Shown here piece after piece: positions 1 through 8,148 of a DNA stretch of 64,000 bases (the stretch's first letter is position 1; every line of letters begins with the position of its first letter). Below the pieces are notes generated by a model. That model saw only the letters and a list, made by a program, of their open reading frames with translations, made no database searches and was not told the DNA's origin. Source of the DNA: Frigoribacterium sp. PhB160 (GTDB lineage: Bacteria > Actinomycetota > Actinomycetes > Actinomycetales > Microbacteriaceae); contig NZ_RKIE01000001.1 in NCBI RefSeq assembly GCF_003751785.1, positions 659,564-723,563 on the forward strand. Direction: 5' to 3'. The position numbers were made by a program, and so were the translations under genes.

Positions 1-234
1 GTGCTCTTCCGCGTGCTGCAGGCGTTCGGGGTGTTCGACCTGCCGTTCGTCCTCACGCAGGGAGGCCCGGGCACCTCCACCCAGACCCTCGCGATCATGG
101 GCTACAAGGTGCTCTTCCAGGACATCAACATCGGGCCCGGCGCCGCCATCGCGACGTCGACAGCCCTCATCGTCGGGGTCGGCTGCCTGCTCTTCCTCCG
201 AGCGTTCCGCAACCAGGCGAGGGGAGTCGACTGA
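1..234 (+). CDS. Sugar ABC transporter permease, MalF/LacF-type (C-terminal part)
   Basis: Inner-membrane permease of a binding-protein-dependent carbohydrate importer; only the last 77 codons are in the window and the true start lies upstream. Visible are the end of the permease core, with the typical 'LTQGGPGTSTQTL' loop followed by 'YKVLFQD', and one last membrane segment (about residues 45-67) before a short basic cytoplasmic tail. The TGA stop overlaps the ATG of the next permease (ATGA), so the two are translationally coupled and form the usual MalF/MalG-like pair. The binding protein must lie outside the window. The transported sugar cannot be told from this fragment. Confidence 0.85.
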   Translation: MLFRVLQAFGVFDLPFVLTQGGPGTSTQTLAIMGYKVLFQDINIGPGAAIATSTALIVGVGCLLFLRAFRNQARGVD

Positions 235-1082
235 TGGCCCGCACGAAGGTGCGTCGCGGCTGGCGACGCTGGATCAACGTGGTCAACCTCGGCGGCGTGC
301 TCATCGCGGCCGTGACGGCGATCCCGCTGTACTGGCTCGTGGTCTCGTCGTTCAAGACGTCGTCCGAGGTCGCCGCCTCGCCGCCGACGGTCGTCCCGCA
401 GACCTGGACCCTCGAGAACTACGTCACCGCGTTCGTCTCGAACGACCTCGCCGTCTACATGCTCAACAGCGTCATCGTCGCGGTGAGCACGACGGTGCTC
501 GTGCTGGGACTCGCCCTGTTCGCCGGCTACGCCCTCACCGGGCGCAAGCTCAAGGGCGGCACCGGCATCATGACGACCCTCCTCATGCTGTCGGTGTTCC
601 CGGCGATCGCCGTCCTCACGCCGATCTACCTCATCGAGCGCCAGCTCGGCCTGCTGAACAGCTACCCCGGCCTGATCATCCCGTACGTCGCGTTCAACCT
701 GCCCTTCGCGATCTGGATCATGCGCAACTACCTCGCCGGCATCCCCACCACCATCGAGGAGGCCAGCGAGATCGACGGCGCCTCGCCCCTCCGCACCGTC
801 TTCTCGGTCATCCTCCCGATGTCGAAGCCCGGCCTCTTCACGGTCGGCGTCTTCACCTTCACGGCCTCGTGGAGCGAGTTCCTCATGGCGCTCACCTTCA
901 ACAGCGAGACGTCGTTCCGCACCATCCCGGTCGGCATCGCCCTCTTCGGCACGCAGTTCACGGTCCCGTACGGGGCGATCTTCGCGGCGTCGGTGTCGGC
1001 GACGGTGCCGATCGTGCTGCTGGTGCTGATCTTCCGTCGGTCGATCGTCTCGGGCCTGACCTCGGGCGCCGTGAAGGGCTGA
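234..1082 (+). CDS. Sugar ABC transporter permease, MalG-type
   Basis: Second transmembrane subunit of a carbohydrate ABC importer, 282 residues, the normal length for the family. An N-terminal membrane segment (about residues 20-40) is followed by a periplasmic loop and five further hydrophobic helices. The cytoplasmic EAA loop that contacts the ATPase is clear around residues 178-205 (EEASEIDGASPL, then ILPMSKPG). The ATG at 234 overlaps the TGA of the upstream permease. No ATPase gene follows; actinobacterial importers of this class often share one MsiK-type ATPase encoded elsewhere. A strong hairpin at 1259-1288 closes the operon. Confidence 0.92.
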   Translation: MARTKVRRGWRRWINVVNLGGVLIAAVTAIPLYWLVVSSFKTSSEVAASPPTVVPQTWTLENYVTAFVSNDLAVYMLNSVIVAVSTTVLVLGLALFAGYALTGRKLKGGTGIMTTLLMLSVFPAIAVLTPIYLIERQLGLLNSYPGLIIPYVAFNLPFAIWIMRNYLAGIPTTIEEASEIDGASPLRTVFSVILPMSKPGLFTVGVFTFTASWSEFLMALTFNSETSFRTIPVGIALFGTQFTVPYGAIFAASVSATVPIVLLVLIFRRSIVSGLTSGAVKG

Positions 1083-1107
1083 GCCGCGGGGGCGCGGGCC
1101 CGGTCGC

Positions 1108-1193
1108 GTCGACGACTCAGGCGATCGAGGCGGTCGCCGCGCCGCACCGCGGGGACCGGGGCCGGCCCGGACGACGAGTCCTGAGTCCTCCCG
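1108..1193. repeat. 86-bp palindromic interspersed element, copy 1
   Basis: Begins with GTCGACGACTCAGG at 1108-1121 and has CCTGAGTCCTCCCG at 1180-1193, giving an 86-bp unit. The left arm is the family consensus; the right arm keeps CCTGAGTC and then diverges. The bases after the left arm (CGATCG) match, in reverse complement, the bases before the right arm of the copies at 19385 and 19525. It lies between the ABC permease operon and a dehydrogenase gene, and no open reading frame fits inside. Confidence 0.75.
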
Positions 1194-1258
1194 CGCCCGG
1201 GTCGCCGCGGCAGAGGCAGGCTCTGCCCAGGCAGGCCGACGGCGCCGGGCATGAAGAT

Positions 1259-1288
1259 GAGGTGCGGATCGCCGTTGATCCGCACCTC
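1259..1288 (+). terminator. Hairpin terminator of the permease operon
   Basis: Perfect 12-bp inverted repeat GAGGTGCGGATC / GATCCGCACCTC with a 6-nt loop. It has no T-run, as is common for actinobacterial hairpins. It lies 177 bp after the permease stop. The gap 1083-1386 holds only this and the 86-bp element. Confidence 0.65.
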
Positions 1289-1386
1289 TCGTCCACCTGG
1301 CGCGCGGGTCGTCACGCGGACGGGACGACTCTGCCACCGGCGGGCCTCGTGGACCAGGGTCGTGACCTGATCGATAGGTTCGAGCG

Positions 1387-2382
1387 ATGACCGACCTCGC
1401 CGTGACCGTCCTGCCCGCGACCGCACCCGCCGTACCGGAGGCGCCCCATGCGCCCGACGCACCCGCCGCCGACCCGTCGGCGTGGGGCGTGGCCCCCGCT
1501 CGTCGCGCGGTCCGCGACGCGGGCGCCCGCGAGGTGCCCCTCGGCGACGAGACGCGCATGCTCGTCGTCGGCGGCAAGGTCGACCAGGCCGAGCTCCGCG
1601 CCGCGATCGACGACCACCCCGGCATCGCCGTCGTCCAGCTCCCGAGCGCCGGCGTGGACGCCTACGTCGAGACGATGCGGGCGACCGCCCGCGACGGCCT
1701 CGTCTTCACGAGCGCGAAGGGCGCCTACAGCGCGCCGGTCGCCGAGCATGCGCTGGCCCTCACGCTGGCGACCCTGCGCTCCCTGCAGGTCAGGGCCCGC
1801 GCCTCCTCGTGGGAGACCCGCCAGCGCGGGATCACCCTGAACGGCTCGCGGGTCGTCGTGATCGGGGCCGGGGGCATCGGCACGGAGCTGCTGCGCCTGC
1901 TCGCCCCCTTCGACGCCCACGTGACCATGGTCGTGCGGACGGCCCGCGAGGTGGAGGGCGCCGACCGCACCGTCACGACCGACCGGCTCGACGAGGTGCT
2001 GCCCGAGGCCGACGTCGTCGTCGTCGCGGCGGCTCTGACCGAGGGCACCACCCGCCTCGTCGGCGGGGCCCAGCTCGCCGCCATGAAGCAGACCGCGGTG
2101 CTCGTCAACATCGCCCGCGGCCCGCTCGTCGACACCGACGCCCTCGTCGCGGCTCTCGCCGAGGGCTCGATCGGCGCCGCTGGTCTCGACGTCGTCGACC
2201 CCGAGCCCCTGCCCGACGGCCACCCGCTCTGGAGCGAGCCCCGGGCGCTGATCACGCCCCACCAGGCGGACACGCTCGAGATGATCGAGCCGCTGTTCCA
2301 CGACCGGGTGCGGGCCAACGTCGAGGCGCTCGCGGCCGGTCGGTCGGCCGAGGGCGTGGTCGACGTCGAGGCCGGGTACTAG
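1387..2382 (+). CDS. D-isomer-specific 2-hydroxyacid dehydrogenase, NAD-binding
   Basis: Predicted NAD(P)-dependent oxidoreductase of the phosphoglycerate/hydroxypyruvate dehydrogenase family, 331 residues, cytoplasmic. The Rossmann nucleotide-binding motif GAGGIG is at residues 160-165. The later NIARGPLVD segment carries the substrate-binding Arg (R244), then comes the acidic LDVVDPEPLP segment and a catalytic His (H292, in TPHQA). The first 60 residues are Ala/Pro-rich and hardly resemble the family, so translation may start further in; the ATG at 1387 was kept because it directly follows the intergenic hairpin region. Substrate unknown. It may form a unit with the aldo/keto reductase downstream, though an 86-bp element separates them. 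Confidence 0.85.
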   Translation: MTDLAVTVLPATAPAVPEAPHAPDAPAADPSAWGVAPARRAVRDAGAREVPLGDETRMLVVGGKVDQAELRAAIDDHPGIAVVQLPSAGVDAYVETMRATARDGLVFTSAKGAYSAPVAEHALALTLATLRSLQVRARASSWETRQRGITLNGSRVVVIGAGGIGTELLRLLAPFDAHVTMVVRTAREVEGADRTVTTDRLDEVLPEADVVVVAAALTEGTTRLVGGAQLAAMKQTAVLVNIARGPLVDTDALVAALAEGSIGAAGLDVVDPEPLPDGHPLWSEPRALITPHQADTLEMIEPLFHDRVRANVEALAAGRSAEGVVDVEAGY

Positions 2383-2422
2383 GGGCGGGGGGCGGCCTGC
2401 CCGCGGTCGCCGCCCGCGCCTC

Positions 2423-2498
2423 GCGCCCCGCGCCCGTCGAGCCCGCCCCCGCCGCGCCCCGCGCCCCGCGCCCCGCGCCCGACGAGCCCGCCCCCGCC
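2423..2498. repeat. Imperfect 31-bp direct repeat, C-rich
   Basis: Two copies of a 31-bp sequence (2423-2453 and 2468-2498) differing at one base, starting GCGCCCCGCGCCC and ending GCCCGCCCCCGCC, separated by more of the same GCGCCCC units. Low-complexity intergenic DNA immediately upstream of an 86-bp element; no function is apparent. Confidence 0.6.
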
Positions 2499-2502
2499 CC
2501 CC

Positions 2503-2588
2503 GTCGCGAACTCAGGCATCGCCGTCGCCCACCCTGGGCGTTCCCGCACAGCCGCCGCCCGCGGGCGGATTAGACCTGAACAGTCGAC
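2503..2588. repeat. 86-bp palindromic interspersed element, copy 2
   Basis: Left arm GTCGCGAACTCAGG (2503-2516) and right arm CCTGAACAGTCGAC (2575-2588) are spaced to give exactly 86 bp. The element ends 19 bp before the start codon of the aldo/keto reductase gene, so its right arm would lie in the leader of that transcript. Confidence 0.75.
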
Positions 2589-2607
2589 CCCCACGAAAGG
2601 ACGCCCC

Positions 2608-3561
2608 ATGCCTCGCCTCGGTTCCTCCGACCTCGAAGTCCACCCCCTCGCCCTCGGCGGCAACACGTTCGGCTGGACCAGCGACGAGGCCGAGTCCCAC
2701 GCCGTCCTCGACGCGTTCGTCGAGGCGGGTGGCGACTTCGTCGACACGGCCGACGCCTACTCGGCGTGGGCGCCGGGCAACCACGGCGGCGAGTCCGAGA
2801 CGATCATCGGCTCCTGGCTGAAGGCGGGAGGCGCGTCCCGCCGCGACGCCGTCGTCATCGGCACGAAGGTCAGCCAGCACCCGGACTTCGCGGGGCTCGG
2901 CGCCGCGAACGTCGCCGCCGCGGCCGACGCCTCGCTCGCGCGGCTGCAGACCGATCGCATCGACCTCTACTGGGCGCACTTCGACGACGCCGAGACGCCC
3001 CTCGAGGAGACGCTCGGCGCCTTCCACGCGCTCCAGGAGGCGGGCAAGGTCCGCCACGTCGGCATCTCGAACTACTCCGCCGACCGCATCCGCGAGTGGA
3101 TCTCGATCGTGCAGCGCGAGGGGTGGGCCATGCCGGTCGCGCTCCAGCCGCACTACAACCTCGTGAAGCGCCAGCCGTTCGAGCGCGAGCTGGCCCCGCT
3201 CGCCAGCGCGCACGAGCTCGGGGTGACGCCGTACTGGTCGCTCGCCGCGGGCTTCCTCACCGGCAAGTACCGCACCCGGGACGACATCGCCGGGCAGGCC
3301 CGCTCGAGCAGCGTCGAGGGCTACTTCAGCGACGAGGGACTCGCGGTCGTCGCCGCCCTCGACGAGATCGCGACGGCGCACGACGCGAGCATCGCCTCGG
3401 TCGCCCTCGCCTGGCTCCAGCACCAGCCGACGGTCGTCGCTCCCATCGCCAGCGCCCGCACCCTCGAGCAGCTGCCCGACCTGATGGCCGCCTCGTCCAT
3501 CCGCCTCGGCGCGGACGAGCTCGCCTCCCTGGAGACGGCCTCGGCCGCCGTCCCCGAGTAG
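2608..3561 (+). CDS. Aldo/keto reductase
   Basis: NADPH-dependent oxidoreductase of the (beta/alpha)8 AKR superfamily, 317 residues, cytoplasmic. The catalytic tetrad is readable: D46 and Y51 in DTADAYSAW, K87 in GTKVSQ and H124 in YWAHFDD. 'GISNYSAD' and the C-terminal 'ALAWLQHQPTVVAPIASA' NADPH-binding segment also fit. It resembles the YajO/Tas-like subgroup that reduces or epimerises sugar- or carbonyl-type compounds, but the substrate is not readable. AAAGGA at about 2596-2601 gives a ribosome site 6-7 nt before the ATG. The next gene follows after 6 bp. Confidence 0.92.
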   Translation: MPRLGSSDLEVHPLALGGNTFGWTSDEAESHAVLDAFVEAGGDFVDTADAYSAWAPGNHGGESETIIGSWLKAGGASRRDAVVIGTKVSQHPDFAGLGAANVAAAADASLARLQTDRIDLYWAHFDDAETPLEETLGAFHALQEAGKVRHVGISNYSADRIREWISIVQREGWAMPVALQPHYNLVKRQPFERELAPLASAHELGVTPYWSLAAGFLTGKYRTRDDIAGQARSSSVEGYFSDEGLAVVAALDEIATAHDASIASVALAWLQHQPTVVAPIASARTLEQLPDLMAASSIRLGADELASLETASAAVPE

Positions 3562-3567
3562 CGGCAC

Positions 3568-4257
3568 GTGGCCGAGCGCAGGCCCGACGACCGCTTCGTC
3601 GGGCGGATCGCCGGGGTCGGCACGGCCTCCGGCACCCGCATCGTCATCGGCATGTGGGAGGACTCGCCGCTCGGCCGATTCGCCGACGTCATGCTCGAGG
3701 ACCGAGCCGGCCACCGCCTCCTCCTGGCTCCCTCCGCCCAGGTGGCCGACTACGTCTCGGCGACGTACTCGTTCGACGATGTGCAGGTCGTGCCCGTCGC
3801 GTGGCGCCGGGTCGACGGCGGGCTGCGGGTGACGGCGGGCGACCTCGACGTCCGGCTCACGATCGGCGGCATCTCCGGGCTCGGCATGCTGCTGCGGCTC
3901 GTGCCGCGGGGCATCGCGACCCGTCCCGCGTGGCTGCGGGTCGTCGACCCGGTCGCGCGCGTGCTCGTCCGGGGCGCCCGCACCGCGGGGACCGCCGGGG
4001 GAGGCCGCCGCGAGTTCTACGGCGTCACGACCGCCCGGCACGTCACGGCGCTGACGGCCCTCGACGGCGGGCGCGACCTCGGCCCGCTCGCTCCCCTCTC
4101 GCCGCCGGTACGCTTCGGCTTCGGGTCGGCGCCGCCCAGCCCGAGCCTCGTCGACGTCGTCAGCACCATCCGACGGCCCCCCGAGGAGGCGCGCGGCGCG
4201 TCCCCGCCCGACGTCGCGTCGACGACTCAGGCAGTTCCGCCGCGCGACGCGACCTGA
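3568..4257 (+). CDS. Conserved-looking protein of unknown function
   Basis: A 229-residue soluble protein with a GTG start 6 bp after the aldo/keto reductase stop, so probably cotranscribed. I do not recognise a named domain. Residues 8-190 look like a compact alpha/beta protein (VGRIAGVGTASGTRIVIGMW, then a Leu/Val-rich core and REFYGVTTARHVTAL). Codon use matches the neighbours. The last 12-13 residues are encoded by the left part of an 86-bp palindromic element that starts at 4218, so the natural C-terminus appears to have been replaced or extended by the element. Confidence 0.7.
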   Translation: MAERRPDDRFVGRIAGVGTASGTRIVIGMWEDSPLGRFADVMLEDRAGHRLLLAPSAQVADYVSATYSFDDVQVVPVAWRRVDGGLRVTAGDLDVRLTIGGISGLGMLLRLVPRGIATRPAWLRVVDPVARVLVRGARTAGTAGGGRREFYGVTTARHVTALTALDGGRDLGPLAPLSPPVRFGFGSAPPSPSLVDVVSTIRRPPEEARGASPPDVASTTQAVPPRDAT

Positions 4258-4303
4258 GCGCGGTGCGGGCACCCCGCCTGACGAGGTCTCCTGAGTCGTC
4301 GAC
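4218..4303. repeat. 86-bp palindromic interspersed element, copy 3 (perfect arms)
   Basis: The best copy: left arm GTCGACGACTCAGG (4218-4231) and right arm CCTGAGTCGTCGAC (4290-4303) are exact reverse complements. Its first 40 bp code the tail of the gene ending at 4257. The rest of the gap 4258-4561 holds only a possible promoter near 4418. Confidence 0.85.
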
Positions 4304-4417
4304 ACGGTGCTGGTGGGGGAGCGGGTGCGCGGGGCCACTCGCACGACCGGGCGCACGGGCGGGCCGGGGGCCGGTCCCCGGACATCCCCTGAATGCTCGA
4401 TGAAGCTCGGGACGGCG

Positions 4418-4446
4418 TTGTCCGCTCGCAGACCATGAGATAGCTT
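4418..4446 (+). promoter_or_regulatory. Possible sigma-70-type promoter of the exopolysaccharide genes
   Basis: TTGTCC (4418-4423), 17 bp, TAGCTT (4441-4446), about 115 bp before the flippase start. It sits in a locally less GC-rich patch, which supports a promoter, but the match is moderate. Confidence 0.4.
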
Positions 4447-4561
4447 CGAGGCTCGACGTGCGAACCGGCTGCTGCCCCTCGGCCGCTCGACGTCGTCCGG
4501 GCTCACCCCTCGGGCGGCGGCCCGCGTCGACGATCACCCGACACCCGACAGGACCCGAGCC

Positions 4562-6631
4562 ATGCGGACCCCTCCGCCCAGCAGTCCCGGACGCCCCGAA
4601 CGTCCCGCGGACTCCTCCCCGACGCCCGTCTCCCCCCCGACCGCGCAGGGCCGCCACGCCGCGACCTCCGCGCGGGACGCCGAGCAGGCGCGACACGCAT
4701 CAGCAGCGTCGTGGGACCCGGAGGAGACCGGCGTCCTCGCCGTCCCCTCCCTGATGCCGCAGGGCATCGGCCCGTCCGCGCACCTCCCGCAGCGGGCCGA
4801 CGCCGAACGGGCGTTCACCGGCTCGATCCCCGTGCAGAAGGCCCCGGGCCACGCGGGCCACGCGCACGCCGACCGCGGCCGCACCGAGCACGCGCACGTC
4901 GACCCCGCCCGCCCCGTCGACGCCCGCTCCGTCGACGCCCGTCCCGCCGAGGCGTCGGGCGCGCCCCACGAGGACGACGACGAGAAGTCGCACGAGTCGC
5001 ACCTCTTCGGTCGCGGGCTCCTCTACGTCATCATCTGGTCGCTGCAGCTCGTCGCGGGCACCGTGGTGTCGCCGATCCTCGCGCACCTGCTCGGCGTCGG
5101 CGACTTCGGCGCCCTCTCGACGGCGCAGGCCGTCTACCAGGTCGTCGTGGTGCTGGCGCTGCTCGGCCTCGACCAGGCCCTCGTGCTCCAGCACGCGGAG
5201 GACGGGAACGCCCGCACCGCCCGCGGCCTCGCCTTCGTCGGCATCGTCGTGGCCTTCCTCGTCACGGGCCTCGCGCTGCTGTCGGTGCCGCTCTGGGCCG
5301 AGGCGGCCGGATTCGGCACCGACCACCGGCTGTTGACCGTGGTCCTCATCTGGACGGCGCCGTCCGCCGCGGTGCAGGTGATGCTCGCGCTGCTGCTCGC
5401 CGAGGACCGCTTCCGCGCCTTCGCCACGACGAGCGTCGTGTCGGCCGTGGGCGGCCAGCTCATCGGACTCACCCTGCTGCTGACCATGGGCGGCGGCGCC
5501 CTCACCTACGCGTTCGGCAGCGTCATCAGCCAGTCCCTCGCCATGGTGCTCGCGGTCGTCTTCACGAGGCCGCGGGTCCGGGGCCTCCTCGCCGGGCCGG
5601 TCACGAAGAAAGCGGTCGCGTTCGGCATCCCGCTCGCCCTGTCGAGCCTCGCCTACTTCGTGCTCAACGCCGGCGACCGCATCGTGCTGCAGCGCCTCAT
5701 CGGCCCCGACGCGGTGGGCCAGTACCAGGTCGCGTACGTCGTCGGCTCGGCCGTGATCCTGATGCTCTCGTTCACGAACGGGGCATGGGCTCCGCACTTC
5801 GCCCAGATGCGCGACGAGGCGGCGCGGTACGCCCTGGCCATGACCTCACGCGACGAGATCTACCGCCTCCTCAACCCGATCGTCCTCGCCGTGACGCTGG
5901 TCACCCCCTTCGCGATGCCGATCCTCGTCCCGGAGAGCTTCGACCCCAGCGCCCTGACCATCGTCGTGTACGCGGTCGCCCTGACGGCCTTCCCCGCCGC
6001 CGCGGCGGGCGCGAGCGGTCGCCTCCTGACGATCGAGCGCAAGGCCAAGACCCTCGGCGTGACGACCGCCATCGCCGCCGCGGTCAACATCGGCCTCAAC
6101 TTCGCCCTCGTCCCGTTCTTCGGCATCCTCGGCGCCGCGATCGCCACCGTCATCGCGTACTCGCTGATGGCCGCCCTCCAGCTCGCGGCCCTGCCGAAGC
6201 GCGTCCCCTGGCGCGGGGCGCCGCCCCGCCTCGTCCTCGGCGTCCTCGCCGTCGTGGTCGTGGCGGGCGCGACCACGGCCCTCCCGCAGACCCTCGGCTG
6301 GAACCTCGCCCGCGTCGCCGTCGCCCTCGCCTGCCTGCCCTGGTTCTTCCGCCGCCTGGCCGTCGCGCGCCGCGGCCCCGTCGGCCTCGCACCCGAGGGC
6401 CCCGAGGCCCGGAGCACCGGCACCCCGAGCACCGGCACCCCGAGCGCCACCGGCACCCCGAGCGCCACCGGCACCGCCGACCGCGCGACGAACTCAGGAG
6501 GCACGGCGCAGCCGGGCCCCGCCGCCCGCCCGTCCGAGGCACCCGCGACGGAAAGTCCTGACGACGACACCGCCTCGGCCGCGTCGGCACCGTCGACGGC
6601 ACGCCGCCGCCGCACCGAGGAGGACGCATGA
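4562..6631 (+). CDS. Polysaccharide flippase (Wzx/MOP-type membrane exporter)
   Basis: Predicted translocase moving lipid-linked oligosaccharide units across the cytoplasmic membrane, 689 residues. Residues about 150-600 hold some 12-14 hydrophobic helices with the MOP-superfamily pattern (VSPILAHLLGVGDFGALSTA near the start, then NAGDRIVLQRLIGPDAVGQY at mid-protein). The first 145 residues are a hydrophilic, Pro/Ala/His/Asp-rich extension not typical of flippases; a later start is possible but no better ribosome site was seen. The C-terminal tail carries GTPS/GTPSAT repeats, and residues about 642-670 are encoded by an 86-bp palindromic element. TGA overlaps the ATG of the next glycosyltransferase. 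With the two glycosyltransferases that follow, this forms the core of an exopolysaccharide operon. Confidence 0.82.
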   Translation: MRTPPPSSPGRPERPADSSPTPVSPPTAQGRHAATSARDAEQARHASAASWDPEETGVLAVPSLMPQGIGPSAHLPQRADAERAFTGSIPVQKAPGHAGHAHADRGRTEHAHVDPARPVDARSVDARPAEASGAPHEDDDEKSHESHLFGRGLLYVIIWSLQLVAGTVVSPILAHLLGVGDFGALSTAQAVYQVVVVLALLGLDQALVLQHAEDGNARTARGLAFVGIVVAFLVTGLALLSVPLWAEAAGFGTDHRLLTVVLIWTAPSAAVQVMLALLLAEDRFRAFATTSVVSAVGGQLIGLTLLLTMGGGALTYAFGSVISQSLAMVLAVVFTRPRVRGLLAGPVTKKAVAFGIPLALSSLAYFVLNAGDRIVLQRLIGPDAVGQYQVAYVVGSAVILMLSFTNGAWAPHFAQMRDEAARYALAMTSRDEIYRLLNPIVLAVTLVTPFAMPILVPESFDPSALTIVVYAVALTAFPAAAAGASGRLLTIERKAKTLGVTTAIAAAVNIGLNFALVPFFGILGAAIATVIAYSLMAALQLAALPKRVPWRGAPPRLVLGVLAVVVVAGATTALPQTLGWNLARVAVALACLPWFFRRLAVARRGPVGLAPEGPEARSTGTPSTGTPSATGTPSATGTADRATNSGGTAQPGPAARPSEAPATESPDDDTASAASAPSTARRRRTEEDA
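6485..6570. repeat. 86-bp palindromic interspersed element inside a coding region, copy 4
   Basis: GCGACGAACTCAGG (6485-6498) and CCTGACGACGACAC (6557-6570) give exactly 86 bp. The left arm and following AGGCACGGCGCAGCCGGG closely match the copy at 20431; the right arm is partly decayed. It is translated in frame as the disordered tail of the flippase. Confidence 0.65.
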
Positions 6632-8148
6632 CCCGCACCGCCCCCGCCGAGCCCGTCGCGGAGCCCGGCCCCCGCCGCGTCGTCCACCTCGAGCTGAGCA
6701 GCCCCGGCACCGCCCTCGACCCCGACGCCGCGCCCGACGCCGCCGCCCCCCGCACCGACGAAGGCCCCGACCTCGTCGCCGACGACGTCTACGAGAGCGC
6801 GCGGGTCATCGCGACCTGGCACGGCCGCCCGGTCGGCGACCTCGACGTGCGGCTGACGCGCGACCCCGCCGACGCCCGGGCGGCCCTGGCCCCCCTGCGC
6901 GAGCTGGCCGCTCAGGCCGAGGCCGACGGGGCCGCCCGGCCGCCGCGCACCCCCGACGACCTCCTCCCCGCCGTGACGGTCGTCGTGTCCACCATCGTCG
7001 GACGCCGCGAGGACCTCGAGCTCATGCTCGACGGCTTCGCCCGCGTCGACTACCCCGACGTCGAGTTCCTCATCGTCGACAACCGGCCGGTGCTGCCGGC
7101 CGACGACGTGCTGCCCGGTCTCGTCGCCGGCCGCGACCGCGTCCGCGCGGTGCACGAGCCGCGCAAGGGGATCTCGGCGGGCCGCAACGCCGGCGTGGCC
7201 GAGGCGCGGGGCGAGATCGTGGTCTTCACCGACGACGACGTGCGCGTCGAGCCGGACTGGCTGCGCGAGCTCGCCCAGCGCTTCGTCGACGACCCGCAGG
7301 TCGACGCCGTGACCGGCCTCATCCTCCCCGCCGAGCTCGACACCCCGGCCCAGATCTGGTTCGAGCGCTACTACGGCGGCTTCAGCGGCGAGCGCGCCTG
7401 GGGCCCGCTCCTCCTGACGCCCGAGCGAGCCCGGCCCGAGCGAGCGCGTCCCGAGCGAGCGCGTCCCGAGCAAGCCCAGCCCGAGCAAGCCCAGCCCGAG
7501 CGAGCGCGTCCCGGCCGGGCTCGCGCCGGTCTCCTCGACGGCGCCCGCGTCCGCGTGACCGACCGCGACGGCCGCACCGTCCGCGTCCTGCCCGTCTACG
7601 GCGTGGGCGGCTACGGGGCCGGTGCCAACATGGCGTTCCGCCGCACCGCCCTCCGTCGCATCGGCGGCTTCGACCTGGCGCTCGGCACCGGCACCCCGGC
7701 CCGCGGCGGCGAGGACCTCGCCGCCCTCATCGGCGTCCTCTGGACCGGCGGCCGCCTCGCCTACGAGCCCGCCGCCGTCGTCCACCACCGGCACCGCCGA
7801 GGCACCGACGAGCTGCTCGGCCAGCTGCGGGGCAACGGCCTCGGAATGACGGCGATGCTGTCGTCCCTCGTGCTGAACCAGCCGCGCCATGTGCTGGGCC
7901 TCGCCCGCCTGCTGCCGCCGGCCCTGGTCGCCATGGCCTCCACGAGCGTCTCCCGGATCGCCGGAGGCGCGGACCGCGACGACGCCCCCCGTCCCGCCGG
8001 CCTCGTCGACGCCTACCCCCGCTCGCTCCTGCTGAGCGAGCTGTCCGGCTACCCGCGGGGTCCCCTCGCCTACCTCCGGAGCCGTCGCCTCGCCCGCGCC
8101 GACTCGTGGGTCGCCCCCGACCAGGGCCCGAGCTGGCCCACACGATGA
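6628..8148 (+). CDS. Family 2 glycosyltransferase
   Basis: Predicted inverting GT-A glycosyltransferase, 506 residues, probably adding a sugar to a membrane-bound intermediate of an exopolysaccharide. After an N-terminal region of about 110 residues, the GT2 fold begins with VTVVVSTIVGRREDLELML, 'FLIVDNRP' and 'GISAGRNAGVAEARGE'. The metal-binding DDD lies in VVFTDDDVRVEPDW (about residues 205-218). A second acceptor-side region contains GAGANMAFRR and RGGEDL. Between them, residues 265-294 are six tandem PERAR/PEQAQ pentapeptides. The ATG overlaps the flippase stop (ATGA), and the TGA overlaps the next start the same way. Confidence 0.87.
   Translation: MTRTAPAEPVAEPGPRRVVHLELSSPGTALDPDAAPDAAAPRTDEGPDLVADDVYESARVIATWHGRPVGDLDVRLTRDPADARAALAPLRELAAQAEADGAARPPRTPDDLLPAVTVVVSTIVGRREDLELMLDGFARVDYPDVEFLIVDNRPVLPADDVLPGLVAGRDRVRAVHEPRKGISAGRNAGVAEARGEIVVFTDDDVRVEPDWLRELAQRFVDDPQVDAVTGLILPAELDTPAQIWFERYYGGFSGERAWGPLLLTPERARPERARPERARPEQAQPEQAQPERARPGRARAGLLDGARVRVTDRDGRTVRVLPVYGVGGYGAGANMAFRRTALRRIGGFDLALGTGTPARGGEDLAALIGVLWTGGRLAYEPAAVVHHRHRRGTDELLGQLRGNGLGMTAMLSSLVLNQPRHVLGLARLLPPALVAMASTSVSRIAGGADRDDAPRPAGLVDAYPRSLLLSELSGYPRGPLAYLRSRRLARADSWVAPDQGPSWPTR
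7420..7509 (+). repeat. Six-copy 15-bp tandem repeat inside the GT2 gene
   Basis: Units of the type CCCGAGCGAGCGCGT in frame, coding PERAR three times, PEQAQ twice and PERAR once. In-frame 15-bp units can be gained or lost without frameshift, so this is a likely length-variable site. Confidence 0.9.

Noticed and set aside
102-1625. Minus-strand open frame of 507 codons at the left end
   Set aside because: Antisense shadow of the permease and dehydrogenase genes; it contains translated element arms only.
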